This document shows positions 9,608-10,252 of a DNA stretch of 10,252 bases, piece by piece (within the stretch, counting starts at the first letter, position 1; every line of letters begins with the position of its first letter). Origin of the DNA: an uncultured Oscillospiraceae bacterium (GTDB taxonomy: Bacteria > Bacillota > Clostridia > Oscillospirales > Oscillospiraceae); assembly GCA_934590505.1 (NCBI GenBank), contig CAKTPC010000070.1, forward strand, positions 1 to 10,252, read 5' to 3'. The notes under the pieces were generated by a model. The model did not search any database. It saw nothing but the letters and a program-made list of their open reading frames with translations, and was not told where the DNA came from. Position numbers and translations under genes: made by a program.

Positions 9608-10252
9608 TCAGATACGCTTCCATGTTACGCCGTGGGGGATGTCGGTAAGCTCGATGCCGGAGGCCTTGAGCTCATCACGGATGCGGTCGGCCTCGGCGTA
9701 GTTCTTGGCCTTCTTCGCGTCCTGACGCGCCTGGATCTTGGCCTCGATCTCGGCGTCGGCCTCACCGGACTCGGAGACGATAGTGAACGCACCGGCGGCA
9801 ACGTTCTGCTTCTTCAGCTCATCGCGTCTTGCGTCGGCCTTCTCGATAAGGCTCAGGCTCAGCACGCGGTCAAAGTCCGCAATGGTGGCGAGCTTGGTCG
9901 CGTCGTTGGTCTTATACTTGAGCACGTCATACAGCGCGGTGACGGCGAGGGAGGTGTTGAGGTCGTTGTCCATTGCGGCGCAGAACTTCTCCTTCATCGC
10001 GGCCATGGCGTCGGCATCAACTTCGCCGTCGCCGGGCTTGAGTGCGGCGATGCGGTTTATGAGCTTATTGAACGCAGCCTGCGCGTTGTCAAGGTTTTCC
10101 CAGGTAAAGACGAGGTTGTTGCGGTAGTGGCTCTGGAGGCAGAAGAGACGGTAGGCGAGGGGGTCATAGCCCTTTTCCTGGAGCAGGGAGACGGTGAGGA
10201 ACTCGCCGCTGGACTTGCTCATCTTGCCGTGGCTGGTGTTCAGGTGGTGAAC
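9608..10252 (-). CDS. cysS: Cysteinyl-tRNA synthetase, C-terminal part (runs off the window)
   Basis: The 214 C-terminal residues of CysRS, a class I synthetase that charges tRNA-Cys. The fragment opens VHHLNTSHGKMSKSSGEFLT, which contains the KMSKS signature for ATP binding. It continues with the stem-contact and anticodon-binding helical regions (YDPLAYRLFCLQSHYRNNLVF, then a DALY-type helical bundle) and the usual ending RDELKASGIELTDIPHGVTWKRI. The HIGH motif and the zinc-binding cysteines lie beyond the window. The frame is open at the window edge, so the gene is only cut by the window, not truncated. The fragment length fits the usual distance from KMSKS to the C-terminus in enzymes of about 460-480 residues. 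An in-frame ATG at 10222, inside the KMSKS motif, is not the start. Confidence 0.95.
   Translation of the reverse strand, partial: VHHLNTSHGKMSKSSGEFLTVSLLQEKGYDPLAYRLFCLQSHYRNNLVFTWENLDNAQAAFNKLINRIAALKPGDGEVDADAMAAMKEKFCAAMDNDLNTSLAVTALYDVLKYKTNDATKLATIADFDRVLSLSLIEKADARRDELKKQNVAAGAFTIVSESGEADAEIEAKIQARQDAKKAKNYAEADRIRDELKASGIELTDIPHGVTWKRI

Noticed and set aside
1..10252. CRISPR array, tRNA or rRNA genes, prophage or toxin-antitoxin modules
   Set aside because: No regularly spaced direct repeats, cloverleaf-like sequence, rRNA signature or phage-type genes were seen on either strand.

Overview
The window looks like the chromosome of an anaerobic, spore-forming Firmicute of class Clostridia, most likely a gut Oscillospiraceae/Ruminococcaceae-type organism. 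The evidence is a LysM-GH18 spore-cortex-type hydrolase, the rpsF-ssb-rpsR operon behind a textbook sigma-A promoter, strong AGGAGG ribosome binding sites, a DUF3793 protein, an EFR1-type flavodoxin-ferredoxin fusion, and moderately high G+C coding sequence with A+T-rich promoters. This placement is inferred from family content; no taxonomic search was possible.

Layout. At 1-38 (-) is the first dozen codons of a gene leaving the window, probably oligoendopeptidase F. At 155-1288 (+) is the LysM-GH18 protein. At 1341-2523 (+) is the housekeeping operon promoter-leader-rpsF-ssb-rpsR-terminator. The gene-poor stretch 2524-2938 holds a GC hairpin and a 274-bp MITE-like element with 25-bp terminal inverted repeats flanked by TA. 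From 2939 to 8103 every gene lies on the minus strand and forms an iron/metal island. In transcription order the first unit is feoA, a second feoA, feoB, a FeoB-associated Cys-rich membrane peptide, a degenerate DtxR-like regulator and an HMA metallochaperone-like protein. A second unit follows: DUF3793, flavodoxin and a 30-residue membrane peptide. A DtxR-family regulator (8347-8724, +) is divergent from feoA. Then come an EFR1 ferredoxin/flavodoxin fusion (8795-9535, -) and the C-terminal part of cysS (9608 to the window end, -).

How it fits together. A 16-bp palindrome, GTTA-N8-TAAC, recurs with slight variation at seven places. They lie over the feoA promoter and leader, over the dtxR promoter, between feoA2 and feoB, and over the DUF3793-flavodoxin promoter region. 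I infer that this is the operator of the DtxR-family regulator and that the window is largely one iron regulon: uptake of ferrous iron by Feo, and an iron-sparing flavodoxin unit made under the same signal. The regulator's metal site is a mix of MntR-type and DtxR/IdeR-type ligands. A second, ligand-poor paralogue sits inside the feo operon with its own 16-bp palindrome over its start codon. FeoB carries a strongly acidic insertion that is predicted to lie outside the membrane domain core. These are the points most worth following up.
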